Part shown: piece by piece, positions 34,255 through 45,866 of the stretch | Layout: every line of letters starts with the position of its first letter | Position numbering within the stretch: the stretch's first letter is position 1 | Origin: Tulasnella sp. 424 | Taxonomy: Eukaryota > Basidiomycota > Agaricomycetes > Cantharellales > Tulasnellaceae | Direction: 5' to 3' | DNA: 64,000 nucleotides | Assembly: GCA_019633425.1 (NCBI GenBank) | Contig: WSUB01000054.1 | Span: forward strand, 1-64,000 | The notes under the pieces: model-generated | Told to the model about the DNA's origin: nothing | Seen by the model: the letters and a program-made list of their open reading frames with translations, nothing else | Database searches by the model: none | Program-made: the position numbers and the translations under genes

Positions 34255-35363
34255 TTAAGCTGCTGCATCAGCCTCTTCGTTGACAGGTGACTTGGGACGT
34301 CCAGAGCCGAGCTTGCAGCCATCCTTCAGCTTCTGCTCCCAGTCCTCTTCCTTCTCCTTCCCTTCCGCTTCCCTCCTCTCCTTTTCCTTCTCGAAATCGT
34401 CCTCCCATACGATAATAGGGTGCAAATGTGGCACCATTTCGCAAATAACCAAAATCCAGAGCACGCCCTTCACTTTCCTCTGCTCTGCCCCAGTTTTCTC
34501 GGCATCTTCAGCTGCTTTGCGAGCGGCTGAAGTAATCAAGTCGAGTTGCTGTTCTCGGACGTTGGCAGTGACCCAGAGTTCAGGAACGTTGTTCCAATCA
34601 CCGACGTCTGCGTCGGCGATTTCGAAGCTGAGAGAATCGGTGGTAGATGTGAATGGCGTGACGGTGACAGCGAGGAAGTGAGTGTCAATTGTTGTTGGTC
34701 TTTGTTTTGCTGGCTCGGAGGTGGCTTCGGAGTCGAGTCTCTCAAGAGCCCCGGCGGATTCGGAGTCGGTCTTAGCTTCTTCGGTAGTCGGAGATGACTC
34801 GGCTGACTCCGGAGTTGCTTCGGTTAATTTTGGAGTTTCGGAATCCGTCGCGGTGTGAGCGGAAGCGTCGGGTGATGGGGTCGCAGGGAAAAGTACTGAA
34901 GAGAAACCGGCTCGTTTGAACAGAGAGATCCGTTGTCTCATCCAGGCGTTGAGCTTTTTCTGACGTTCGGCAACGTCTGGTGGCATGCTTGCGTAGATAG
35001 CTCGCAGTCTCTTGCAGTCCAATTTGTGGATTGGCCAGTGGGCCTTTTGGCATTCAGCGTTCTAGATGTGCGAAAGTTAGGCGATGCGAGGAGAACACGT
35101 CGAAAAGAAGTAGGGCGTACGCAGTATACGGCATTGTGGCATGCCTGGCATCGTAATAAACGAGTGTTGCCGTCTCCCGGCTTCTCGCAGTTGCCGCAGA
35201 AGGTGAGACTCTCCGTCTGGAGTTTTCGTGGGGCGTGGCTATGCGGGTGATGATGATGGTGGGGATGTGGGTGATGATGATGATGGTGGTGGTGGTGATG
35301 GTGATGGCCTGAGGCAAGGGCTCCAGGAGCCGGTCGGACCATGACTGCGCCGTCTTTGCTCAT
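34255..35363 (-). CDS. MYND zinc-finger protein with poly-histidine N-terminus, family member 2
   Basis: The ATG at 35363 gives MSKDGAVMVRPAPGALASG, followed by about 18 histidines in 21 residues (a run of 12, then HPHPHHHHH), encoded by mixed CAC/CAT codons on the minus strand at ~35255-35305. The MYND finger reads CGNCEKPGDGNTRLLRC, CHNAVYC, an intron, then NAECQKAHWPIHKLDC. A helical segment (YASMPPDVAERQKKLNAW), a Ser/Thr/Glu-rich linker and a C-terminal domain (THFLAVTVTP, VKGVLWILVICEM, DFEKEKERREAEGKE) follow, ending at 34255. The C-terminal layout parallels members at 13495 and 41077. Poly-His could bind metal or mediate phase behaviour; that is inference. Confidence 0.8.
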
Positions 35364-36155
35364 TGTGGTGTCAGATGAGGATAGTCGAGGGTGAGTTCAG
35401 GATTGAGTGAGTATGGAATAAGGCCTCCATGTACGTATATAAGTTTGGTGGGGGAAACAGACGTGGCAGAGAAGTCGCTCGGAGAGTCGTAAGGTGCAGT
35501 TCATGCGACAGTCGGCAAGTTATCGGTTGGCGGCAAAAAGTGAAATCCTCTCAGGACAACCACGGGATCAACATCATTCAACCACGTTCGGAAATCCATA
35601 TATATGAGTGTGAAATCCATTTCCCGGGTGCGGGTAAAAGAGCCTGGGCGGAGTGATACCGGAGCGAAATGAATGTGCAGAGTTGGATGGCTGTCTGTGA
35701 AACGGTACCTGACCGCTGACAAAGCCGCCGATGCGGCAACTTCCCGCTTGTACCTTCCGCTTCATTCACCTAGCTAAGGCGTTCATACCGATCGCTTTAC
35801 TCCTCCGGTGTCTTGATGACATAGCGCCTTCGACTCCACAGCAAGTTACGGATGCTGCTAAGGGTCGAGACCCACTCCCTGGCGCACCCCTTCGCTCCAG
35901 CTTAGCCTTTATGTCGCTGTTAAACTCATACGCGTGCCCCCAAAGTTATTCAACGGAGATGAGTGTTTGCCCAGCTTATTCGAGTAAGGGCAGAATTAAC
36001 TCGACCGATTCCTACTGCATCATCCAAGCCGAAGGCAGCAAACTCTTGATGGCAAATTCGAGATCCGACAACCGACTTGAATTCGAAATAATGTGACATG
36101 AAACTGAAGAGACGAATAACCGAACCGAGTATGGCGCCCTCCTCGGGGTCAGGTA
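35364..36155. other. Intergenic, nothing recognised
   Basis: Contains a 121-codon plus-strand open frame (35731-36096) without family resemblance, codon-level support or flanking exons; it is not called. The first part should hold the promoter of the minus-strand poly-His gene. Confidence 0.45.
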
Positions 36156-37330
36156 TTATATCAAGCTTTCGTTCTCCGCTGACTCGGATGCTGCGTTTTC
36201 TACGTAGGCGCTGGACCCATTCCAAACAACCTCCAAGTCTACTAGGACGCCCACATGGTCACTCGGCCACACCTTTACGCCTTCTAACGCCTTTTGTTCC
36301 TCGTCTCCGAAGGAGAGGTTAACCTTGTCCTTGTCAATAGGTTCCGTCCCTACGAGCTTGGATCCCTTCACGTTCATGTTCCGGCACATAAGGTAGTCCA
36401 ATCTCCGAACATTCTCTTTCCGAGCTTTACCAGGGAGTTGAACACCGGTTTGGCCATACGTAGGGTCGACGCGAATCAGATCTGGCGAGTATTCGGGAGG
36501 TGGCGTGTTTGTAGCTCCGATATCTAGATCAGCAAATGGTGACAAGTCCGAGGCGGCTGGTGTTGGCGGGTGGGTAGCGATCCAAGAGTCGACGAACCCG
36601 GCGTTTAAGAGAGGCTGAAGTTCGTCGTATGAATCGATGTTTGTATCCCCGCACACAAAACTTGGGATGGGCTTATCGGCTGACGAGCTGGAAAGCGTAT
36701 CGATCGCGATACGGAAATGCCGTTTTCGGAGTTCGGGAGTGTAATCGAGGTGAACAGTGCTCACAAGAATCTGATAGCAATACGCCTCAGTAATAATAGG
36801 AATTCTCAAATTAGACTACTTACTGGCTGAGCTACGAATGTTCGAGGTTTCATCTCGACGACAGTCAGGCAGCGCGCCGTCTTCGTACCCTTGAGCTTGA
36901 CCAGGAATGCCTCGCAGACGAAGGACTTATGCAACTCCTTCTTCACAGCAATGGCTGTCCCATACCAGCTCTCTCCGACCGTCACTGCCTGGTCTTCAAA
37001 CTTGGTCATGGTCCAGTTCTCCTTCCAGTAGGGGTCTTTGTGGATGATTCTTTGAAACTTCATCGTGACCTCCTGGAAGCAGATGACATCCGGATTTTCC
37101 TCTTGAATGATTCTGAGAAGATCGCGGGTTCTCTGTTCTTGGAACATGTTGTCGAACCAGACGTTGTATGTGAGTACCCGGAGAGGGGTTGGGCTGGAGT
37201 TAGGAGTAGTCGAGAGCGGTTTCTTGCTGGGCTTTGGAGGTTGAATTGGAGTCCAGGTCGCCTTGATATTCATCCCGATGCGCGAGTAGCTATACATCGG
37301 GATCACAGTCCTCGTTTCTGTGGGTGCCAT
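36156..37330 (-). CDS. Endonuclease/exonuclease/phosphatase-fold protein (TDP2-like)
   Basis: Mg-dependent phosphoesterase fold. The ATG at 37330 gives MAPTETRTVIPMYSYSR. Catalytic signatures appear in the expected order: LTYNVWFDN (~37170), NPDVICFQEVT with the metal-binding Glu (~37090), LVSTVHLDYTPE after an intron (~36760), FVCGDTNIDSYDEL with the Asp and Asn pair (~36655), a RLDYLMCRN strand (~36400), and WPSDHVGVLVDLEV with the catalytic Asp-His (~36260). It ends SAENESLI at 36156. The RxRDLLRIIQEENPD context resembles tyrosyl-DNA phosphodiesterase 2 homologs, but a DNA-repair role is inferred from the fold only. A single intron was seen, at ~36780-36830. Confidence 0.8.
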
Positions 37331-37629
37331 TTTGAGGTGATAGCGGGTGAGCGGGTGAGAGGGAGAGAATGGGGTCGAAGGCTGTGCTGCCAAGGTTTGA
37401 TTGGCAGTGTGGTAAATGCCGTGGCCACTTGGGTAACGTGACCAGGCGCTCAAGGGGTTGGAGCAAGCAAGCGCTCACAACACCCGTGAATAGACTCGAG
37501 ATTGGAAGGAAGGTATCCGGGAGTCACCCAATGCATATATATATACGTACGTGCATCGCTGGAAAATCTCGGACTTTTACATGTAAACTCTTTACATCTA
37601 TTTCAAAATAGCATCCTTGATTTAACTGT

Positions 37630-40024
37630 TTAGAGTGGTAACCCGCAAACCTCGCAATCAACAGCCCCTGGTTCGTTCACATATGTGCAGTGTGGACACG
37701 TTTTGCCCGCTCCGGCCGCTCGGGCAGGCAAGTCGTCGTCATCAAACGCCTCTGGAGGGATCACAAAGTCGTCGGGGGGAGCAGCGGCCGGGGTGGTTGT
37801 TGATGGTGTCGGTTGCGATGGCCGCTTGCGAGCCGCTGGAGAAGCATGTCAGGGCAAAGTTAAGACAACATCGGAGGAGGGACATACGTTGGCTTTCTTG
37901 GACGATCGCCATCAGGGTTTGCCACCCATCGGTCAACAATACTGGATCCATTACTTTTGCATCGTCGATATTAGGAGAAGTCACGGTCTTGGCCAAGACT
38001 TTCAGGTCGTCCTGTAGAAGGAGTAATCGATTAATCGTCAGATACGTCCTTGGGCTTGCGCGACAAGGATTGGTTCCATTTACTCACCGGCCCAAGCAGC
38101 CCCACTGTGCCGAGGTATGCCAATAAGTGCCAGTCGCTCAGATACTTCAAGAGCTCTTTTGTTCGTGCTCCGCCCTGGCCCAGTGTCACCTCTCCGGCCC
38201 TCAGTCGACTGAGATCAGCGATGACAGAAGAGACGTCTTGTTCCTCAACCCCTGGTCGATTCTCGATTGAGAAGGCAGTAGATAGGAAGGCAGGTGACGG
38301 TGTTGTTGGGAAGCCATGGCTAAGCTGAAAACGCCCATTCCAAGTAGCGTCAGTAGGTGCAGCCAAGGCGAAGAGGTGCACTTACAGTCACGATCAAATA
38401 TTCAACAGGGAAGCAAGGCTTTGCACTCTGCTTCACTTCGATGCCGTATTCGTTCTTAAATCTATAGAAAACGTCTGGCACGTATCGTCCTTCCTCCTCT
38501 TCCTTCACACGGACAATCCCTGGGTCCACTGAAGCCTCCACCATATCTGCGTCCACCATGGCGGATGCTTGTTCGCTGACCATGTACGCTTGAACGTCGA
38601 TCGCTCCATCTGGAGTTCCGCTAAGCACCGCAGTGACCAGTCGACTCGAAAATACACCGGTTCGTGATGACTTGGTGGCCGTTGGGTGATTGAGCTGAAG
38701 ACGTGCAGCAAAGAGTGCTTCCAGAGATGAAAGATAAAATGAGTTGGCGTGCCGCTTGCAGACCGACTTGCTTCGGTCCTCTGCTTGTGGTGTCAGGTCC
38801 GTGAAAATGTAGCCCACGATTTGCTGCCCTCTGGCATAGCCTGCCATCTCCTCGATACGCTTTTCGTCGTCCCACGGGAGCTCTAAGCTCAACCCGTCCA
38901 ACTCCCCTTCTTGCGGAGGCTCATGGATTGCCTCTACAATTGCCTTGATACCCATCGGGACCTCTTCGTAAGGCTCGTAATGCCCAATCAACCACCCAAA
39001 CCGCTGGTCTCCCGTCGTTCTCCAACTACCCAGGAAGCGATCAATAATCTCGGGGGAAGAAAACTCGAGATGGTCAACCATCCGGAAAGGTTGTGACTGA
39101 AGGGTGATGGCACTGGGCTGGCATTTCGAGCAAATTCCAGCAGGGTATGACGGGTGGGAGCCAGATGGACAAGGGACTTTGACGCGGTAGGTTATTGGAT
39201 CGAGAGGAGGTAGAGAGGTCGCTGATGACGTCTGCTTCCCTGGTTGGGGAGGCGCAAGTTTGCGAATGTAGGAATGGTAAGAGAGGTGTTTGATGCTGTG
39301 CTCGGCGTGGTATTTCGCGTCATATGGCTTTAAAGAGGGTAGGTTAATTCGGGGGGTCAGAACGCTAAGGAAACCCAATCATACTTCAAGTGGCATGCAG
39401 TAATCACACATCCCGTTTGGCCCGTGCTTGCAGAATTGGGCGTCACGCGTTCGAGGTATCTTCCCATCGCGTGCTCTCCAATAGTCGTCAACGGGATCTT
39501 CCTTTACGGTTTCCCATACCCGCTTTGCTTGTGGTTCGGCAGAGGCTGGTGGCGCGACGGAAGTCGATGGCGCCGAAGGCGCTGCCGATGCTGAGCCCTC
39601 GTCGGCAGATTTGTAGGCAACGAAGAACAAATCACCATGTCTTGGGGAAGAATGAAGGGTGAGTGGTCTAATCTGAGGTGGTGTCAAAACCACTCACTTG
39701 AACCCAAGGTTTGTAATGGTCCGCCCCTGTAACGCGCTCAACGATACTTCGCCTCCTGCTGTAGGTTTATTTGATATCGTGATCGTATTGGGATCGGCGT
39801 CGACAGTTGACTCAATAATCTATCAGGAGAATGGTTGGAATTTTATTGCGAACGGTAAGGCCCAAGGCATGAGGCGAACCTTTTTGGCTAGAACTTTGCC
39901 GTCGTCGGTTGGATTCACTTCAAAGCGAAAGTTGCCATCTTTGGATCGTACACGGATTAGCTGCCAAAAGAAATTATTAGTGAATGTTTCGGTAGAGTCC
40001 TAGGACCTGTTCGGAGCTGACCAT
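37630..40024 (-). CDS. NPL4: Npl4, ubiquitin-recognition cofactor of Cdc48/p97
   Basis: Npl4 pairs with Ufd1 and Cdc48 to extract ubiquitylated proteins, for example in ER-associated degradation. The ATG at 40024 gives MVSSEQ, then a ubiquitin-like domain (IRVRSKDGNFRFEVNP, DPNTITISN). Next come a low-complexity Ala/Ser/Pro linker, the Npl4 zinc-finger region (CKHGPNGMCDYCMPLE, ~39410; CPSGSHPSYPAGICSKC, ~39130) and an MPN-type domain (GSWRTTGDQRFGWLIGHYE, ~39020; QIVGYIFTDLTPQ, ~38810). The C-terminal helical region includes DGWQTLMAIVQES, and a terminal NZF finger reads TCPHCTYVNEPGAVDCEVCG before the stop at 37630. Full domain set, no visible damage. Confidence 0.92.
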
Positions 40025-41076
40025 CGTTGTATAGTATCGTTGAGAAGGGCTATTGTGGTTGGCGGTTGGTGACGCGTCGTGGTTGGCATTCGAATTTAGA
40101 GCCTTGCGCGGAGATATTACAAATCACGGCGATTACCCAGCAAGGCAAATGAGACGCCGACGCAAAGGTAGATCTCGTCCGCACCGGAGGCTTTGCGTAA
40201 CCGGTTGTCTATAATTCGAAGTCTCAACCGAGATCTTTTCCGCCTCATTTATCAAGTAATTGAGGCTGTACTGCATCTAGCTCGACCCATTCCCTCGAGC
40301 TAAACCCAGCCTCCCTCCCGCATGAGGCTTCATTCACTTCCAATATCTTAACAATAAACCGCCAAATCCATTACCGAGGAGGAGGTCCTAAACATTTTTG
40401 CTCGTGTGTCCTATTACTTCAACCATTCCCGCTCACTTACTTAGTAGCGAGGGTATGCAGGAACTGCAATGTGCTTTTATTCTATAATGTGTTTGCGGCA
40501 AGAACATTGCAACCAGGAAGTGTCTTGACCCTTGGGAGAGTTCTTATGTGAAGCAGAGTGCCAGTGGCCCGAAGTTGGTGAGTTCGTCCTGAGGGCGATT
40601 CGGAGAATGCGATCTGAGATGCACATTTGAACAGAACTTTTGGCGCGATGACACTTATAATTCGCTATACTGACACCTAAAAAGCGAATTTTTATTGGTG
40701 ACCTTGGCAAAGTGAATCCCAAGGTACGCTTTTCTTTTGTTTCGGGCCGGGCTTCTTCGCACTGAGACTGTCTCCATGTAGCATTGAATCGTTTGTAGGA
40801 GTTCACTGTGACAAAAAGCAGAAAGTATCTTCGAGCGCTGTGAATCAGAGACTATTTCGCTCCACTTTTCGCCGTGCCAGAATTCGGGTCGGTTAGGGAC
40901 GTGACCGTGACCATGGGACCTCGCGCTTGTCACGAGTCACAAACTAAAACGCCCCAGCCTCGCAGAATACGAAGATATCTAAGACGACGGTCTACAGCAA
41001 ACCCTGGCGTGAATAAGAGTGGATCAAACGCTAAACGCGAGCCTAGTTACATCTACATGCGCGGGATATCAAATTC
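40025..41076. other. Intergenic, nothing recognised
   Basis: About 1 kb with only short frames. The Npl4 side should hold its promoter; the other side is downstream of the MYND gene. No repeat or RNA gene seen. Confidence 0.45.
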
Positions 41077-41860
41077 TTAGATGTCGGCCTCGCCCCGCAA
41101 TATGGCCTCTTTCAGCCATGCATCCCAGTTTTCAATCCTCTTCTGTTCCTTCATCTGATCCGCCATTTTCTTCGGAACGTTACACGGATACATGTTCATT
41201 AGGGCCTGAGGGGGCGATCCAACATAGCCCCGAACCATGATAAACATGGTCCCGATGATCTTGTCTCCAACTTGCGGCTCCAACTTCTTCTCGTTCCTTT
41301 TTGCTGATTCGATCATCGTGTTGTATTGCGTCTCTCCATCCCCTTCTCGTTCGGCTGCTTGCTTGAACGCGAGCAAAATCTCTTCCATCTCTCCCATGTG
41401 CGTCGCGATCACTTCGAACCCTCCTGGCGCTTTCAGGGACGGTGCAACGTCGATCCGGATATAGTGCGTGTCTAGTAGGTGTGATTCCAAGTGACCCTTT
41501 GAAGGAATGAGGACTTGCTTCCCGGCCCACAATAATAGAGGGCCATGGTCCCGCGTCCAGGCGCGCACTATCTCGGAAAACGCTAATTCATGCGGTGTAC
41601 AGTTTTGGGACTGTTTTTGGAAGTGTCGGCATTTGACCTTGTGCATCTTCCAATGGCTACGTTGGCACTCTGTTATGGGATTGAACGAGTTTTACTTCAA
41701 CTGACGGCCGGCTCTGGTCGGCCACACTTACGCAATACCATGTAGATCTGCATCCCCCACAGATCTGAAGCTTAAGTTCGGGGTTATCCGCCTTTCGTAC
41801 ATGGCAGTTGGCACAGAATACTGTCGAAAGGGGGTCAAAGCTGTCTTCTCCGTCTTGCAT
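41077..41860 (-). CDS. MYND zinc-finger protein, family member 3
   Basis: The ATG at 41860 gives MQDGEDSFDPLSTVFC, then the finger CANCHVRKADNPELKL, ICGGCRSTWYC, an intron of ~65 bases and CQRSHWKMHKVKC. The C-terminal part includes VLIPSKGHLESHLLDTHYI, GDKIIGTMFIMVRGYVG, MKEQKRIENWDAWLKE, and ends RGEADI at 41077. It is clearly paralogous to member 1 at 13495. At the intron acceptor the two or three residues between the YC and CQ ligands appear lost: member 1 has GTACQK and the fragment at 45318 has GKECRR. The finger may therefore be weakened, or the true acceptor lies elsewhere. It is divergently arranged with the large gene at 42085. Confidence 0.75.
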
Positions 41861-42084
41861 CACGGTCGCCTCAGAGTCTTCGAGTCGCTGAGATCGGTAA
41901 GGAGCAGTATTGTACTCGACACGAAAGGTAGGAGGTGGAATCCTAAGAGGACGATGGAAGGAACGGAGGGGCCTTTTTTTTGGTCGAATTTGGTGGCTTC
42001 GGCTCGGACGGAGTTTACATAACCATTCGATTCCCGTCTGCACCCTCAAGAACGCCCAGTAACTCCAAGTGTAGGCCAGGCAAC

Positions 42085-45000
42085 ATGGACACGTCAGGCT
42101 CTTTTATGGACATCATCCTTCTACGTATGACACTAACTCTGTAGTTTTCAGGAAAAAACTCCACCGAGAACGACACAAACGGTGGGGGACGCCAAGCCCT
42201 TGGGCGGCTGAGTGGTTCGCCAACACCGTTACCTTTTGCAAAACCCCGGAGGGAAAGAAGCTTTTCGAAGAATGGTAAGGTACCGGCCGCATACTACGCT
42301 CGTGACTTCCGCTCAAATGTCATTTCTATGCCAGGGTTCGGGTCACGTATGGGCCGGAACTCTTCCAGAGGAAAATGTCGGAGATTTATGCCCCACCTAG
42401 GCGGCGCTATGGATCATACACCGGTAACGCGAAGATGTGGAACTCTGCTGCTGTACGTGTTTGTTTATTCTTCCGACTGCAAGACATCGTTGACCCATTT
42501 TCCCTCTTCCTCTGGCTAACGCAGGTTGAACTAGGTACGCGTATTTCATCGCCGACACGACCGCGGTTCTTCTCGAACGGTTTTCTTTTAGGTGTATCGG
42601 ATGAATTTATCAAAGAGGCCCATACTTTTGTTGCCGAGCGAAGACTGCGAACCAGAGAGGACTTTGCCTGCCCCAGTTCGACGACGCTATGAATCCTCAT
42701 CTGATTGGCTTACGGTGGGTTCCCTGGCCTCCGGTTGAGGTTCCTTCACTTAATATGCTTTCCGTTTATCTAGCGTCGAGTCGGTTCGTGAAGTCTCATC
42801 TGCTTTATGTGCCCGTCTAATTCGAATTGTCTTCATATCAGACGCGTTGCTAATGGGCGCTAAAGGCCCGAGCATCCAATGGGACGGTGTGTAGACCGGA
42901 TATTAGTTCGACAATGACGCCATACTAACTCTTCTATCTGAAAACTCAACAAGAACTTCGCCGAATCGCATTCTCGGAGTTTGTAAGCACGCTCGTTGCA
43001 TGTCCCCCTACGCCCGTCAGGTTGTTCATGGCGCCCTTGTCTTGTAGGATCATATTCGAGACCAGATGGAAGCTTGGCGTACTCAACCGGGCTTCTTTAT
43101 TGAGGGGTTACGAGAGCGAGCAAAGAGTACCATCAGTAACCCGGGAGATGCGGCGCCAGGCAAAGAGTGGAGCCAAGCCTGTATGGACGCGATGAGGAGT
43201 CGCTTGCATCTCGCGCACGTGAGCTCGTGTCTCTCTCCCCCCTCAGCCTGTGCTAACCAAATACGTCCCCTCTCCGCAGACCCAATACGCAGCGTGGTCG
43301 CGAGCCGCGAGCTTATTTGAAGACCTCGACCGAATGGGTGCAACCACCGCACCTGCGGTTCTCAAAGTCATCAAGAAGGACAGCCACATCCTTGGTCGAC
43401 TAGTCGCAATGCTTTGTGCTACAATAGAACTAGGGCGGTGGCAAAATGGTAAACTTGCGCAGGTACTGACAAGTAGCGAGTACCTTCGTCCTTTCTTCCA
43501 TCGTACTCGGGTAGGTTTGACATCACTGTACTTGGGCATAGTACAACTAGAAACTGTGAACTTACTTTCGCGCATTTTGACTAGGACAAAAATGGTGTAT
43601 CCCAGATATACACTAACGAAGCCTATGCGAGACGTGCAAACAGGGAGACTAATAGCATCGAGCTGTTTTTGACGAATTGGCTCAAAGTTGGAGGCCCGCG
43701 AGCTGGAGGGGCACCGATTCTCGCAGAGCTTCGGAAGAGAACGGTGAGCCTCGAGCTAAATGGCAAAGGTGCTGGTGACTGACCGTGCTCTGCTAAAAAT
43801 CAGTCGGATCCTAAGGAAGCAGCGAAGCTCTCTTCTGAGGCTCTTCAAACAATTGGCGATCACGGTCCTGGTCGGTGTGCTTCCTCATCCTATTCCTAGC
43901 GAGATTGGCTAAAACTTCATTTCGGATTGTGAAATAGTTACCGAGTTGGGGGACGCCTTTCAGTACTCTCCCTTTGCATTCGAGCTGTCTAACCTCATTG
44001 AGGAAGCGAATCGCACTGGGGTGAGCAAGTCATGGGAATCCCTTTGCCTGGCCGTCCCTCCACGCAAATTTAACGGCAAAGTCGGTTCCCTCAATATTCG
44101 TCATCCCTCCTTCGCAGAATACGACCGACTTTACAGGCACCAATCTATCACCTGGCTCGGCGTCATATGGCAACTTGAATTTCGAGACGGCCTGAAGGTG
44201 CTATTAGATTCGGATCAATGGGGAGTGGAACATTACGACTGGATGTGGTTCACTTTGGACCAGATTCTCTGGGAGGAAGCAAAGTCGTTGGAGAGGACGT
44301 CAGATAGCGTGGCTATGTTATACGGGCTAATAGCACCAGACGATAAAAACAGGCCTTTGGCCACGAGGAGCTTCCTGGATGACGTGTTGAGATTGGCAGG
44401 CGAAGTGACGGCCAGCGAGAGACGGAGAAAGGAGGAAGAAGAGTTGAGAGCGAGTTTCGTACAAAATATCCCGACCGCGACCCCACAAGAATCTACAGCG
44501 AAGGCCCCGCAAAGGGGTGCAGGGGAACCACAGATCAAAGTCAGGAAAAGAAGGAAAGGGAAAGCGGCTTCGGCTCAACCAGAAGCGAGCCCGACTACAC
44601 CGGGGATCTCCGAGCCGCATGCAGTACCGGATGTTGTTGAAAAGAACACAGAAAATCGAAACTTGCCGGACTTCCTGCCGATGGATTGGAAGCTGAGTCG
44701 AAAGACCGTGGACGTGAGCACCCTTTAACTTGCATCCCTTTGAATTACCTTACCGACTTGCATCTATAGATCTTCCATCGTTTACTTGACCCCAAGGGAA
44801 AAAGCGGGCAAATGCGCTGGGCTGACTTCGAAACGGTAAGTCAAACTACGTTTTTGAGAAAGAACGCTGCTAAACATGCAATCTGGGTTTGTTGTAGGCT
44901 ATGCGACAGATTGGATTCGATGTTATTCAAACAGAAGGCTCTTCGGTGCGATTTGATCCTCCGGCCAAACGAGCTCGTCCAATCACTTTCCACCGGGTAA

Positions 45001-45249
45001 ATACCTCGCTCTTTCGTGAAGATCTCTTTTTGATGGTCGCATGCTCTTTCAGCCCCACCCAGATTCGACGATGACTCCCGATATAATTAGATTGTAAGAA
45101 CTCCGCTTGATTCACATGCATTAGGAATAACCGGTGCCCCATGTTTTTGTAGGGTTGGAGCACGATTGACACGGTGCTATGGTTGGACGGCCGATTCCTT
45201 CACGGGTGACGCCACAGACAACCTGAACGCAACGGACACGAGTGCTTGA
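42085..45249 (+). pseudogene. Fungal protein with HicA-like C-terminus, copy 1 (probably frameshifted)
   Basis: Same exon series as the copy at 45867-49033. Readable parts: WAAEWFANTVTFCKTPEGK (~42210), PELFQRKMSEIYAPPRRRYG (~42350), MEAWRTQPGFFIEGLRERA (~43066), AAWSRAASLFEDLDRMG, TNEAYARRANRETNS, WESLCLAVPPRKF (~44035), YRHQSITWLGVIWQLEFRD, a Lys/Arg-rich linker (KVRKRRKGKAAS), and the C-terminal domain MRWADFETAMRQIGFDV ... HRPHPDSTMTP ... CYGWTADSF, ending at 45249. The last part matches the HicA-like fold at the end of many uncharacterised fungal proteins. In the exon near 42645 copy 1 lacks two bases found in copy 2 (CTGCGAACC versus CTATGTGAACC), which leads to a stop near 42692. Its 5' end is unresolved. 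Confidence 0.6.
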
Positions 45250-45317
45250 GTCGGATCGCTTAACTCTTTGGAATCTAGGTAGCGGCTATCTTAATCAAAT
45301 CATCTCAGGCAGATGCT
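45250..45317. other. Junction between tandem duplication units
   Basis: After the stop of copy 1 the sequence matches 49034-49095, then switches within a few bases at ~45315 to sequence matching the inside of the MYND gene (from ~41566). This is the head-to-tail junction of a ~3.75 kb tandem duplication. Confidence 0.75.
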
Positions 45318-45635
45318 TGGCGCGCACTATCTCGGAAAATTCAAATTCATGCGGTATACAGTTTTGGGACTGTTTTTGGAAGTGTCGGCATTTGGCCTTG
45401 TGCATCTTCCAATGACTACGTCGGCATTCCTTCCCCTTCGGGATAGACCGAGTTTTACTTGACTGGCCTCTGGGCAGAGCCGGCTGCACTTACTCAATAC
45501 GATGTAGATCTGCATCTCCTACAAATCTAAAGCTTAAGTTCAGGGTTATCTGCCTTTCTTAAATGGCAGTTGGCACAGAAAACTGTTGATAGGTGGTCAA
45601 AGCTGTCTTCTCCGTTTCGCATCACGGACGCCTTG
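45318..45635 (-). pseudogene. Truncated MYND gene copy (5' fragment)
   Basis: Corresponds to the first ~310 bases of the MYND gene at 41077-41860. The duplication junction removes everything after FSEIVRA. The start region reads MRNGEDSFDHLSTVFCANC, and the second exon keeps GKECRRSHWKMHKAKCRHF. A codon that is CAG in the parent (LKLQIC) is TAG here (~45527-45529), so even the finger cannot be completed. It retains the GKEC residues that the parent seems to lack at the intron acceptor. Confidence 0.82.
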
Positions 45636-45866
45636 GAGCTCTCAGGTCAGCTGAGATCAGTAAGGAGCGGTGTTATGTCGACACAAAAGAAGAGGATCAA
45701 GTCGTATAGGAGGATTGAAGGAACCGCGCACCGGAGAGGTCTATTTTTTGGTCGAATTTGGTGGCTTCCGCGAGGACGGAGTTTTTACATAACCATTCGA
45801 TTCCGGTCTGCGCCTTTCAAAGAACGTCTAGTGACTCGAGCGCTCTCCAACTCTAGGCCAGGCAAC

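Noticed and set aside
35731..36096. 121-codon plus-strand open frame
   Set aside because: No family match, no flanking splice sites joining it to other exons, and low-complexity composition; treated as chance.
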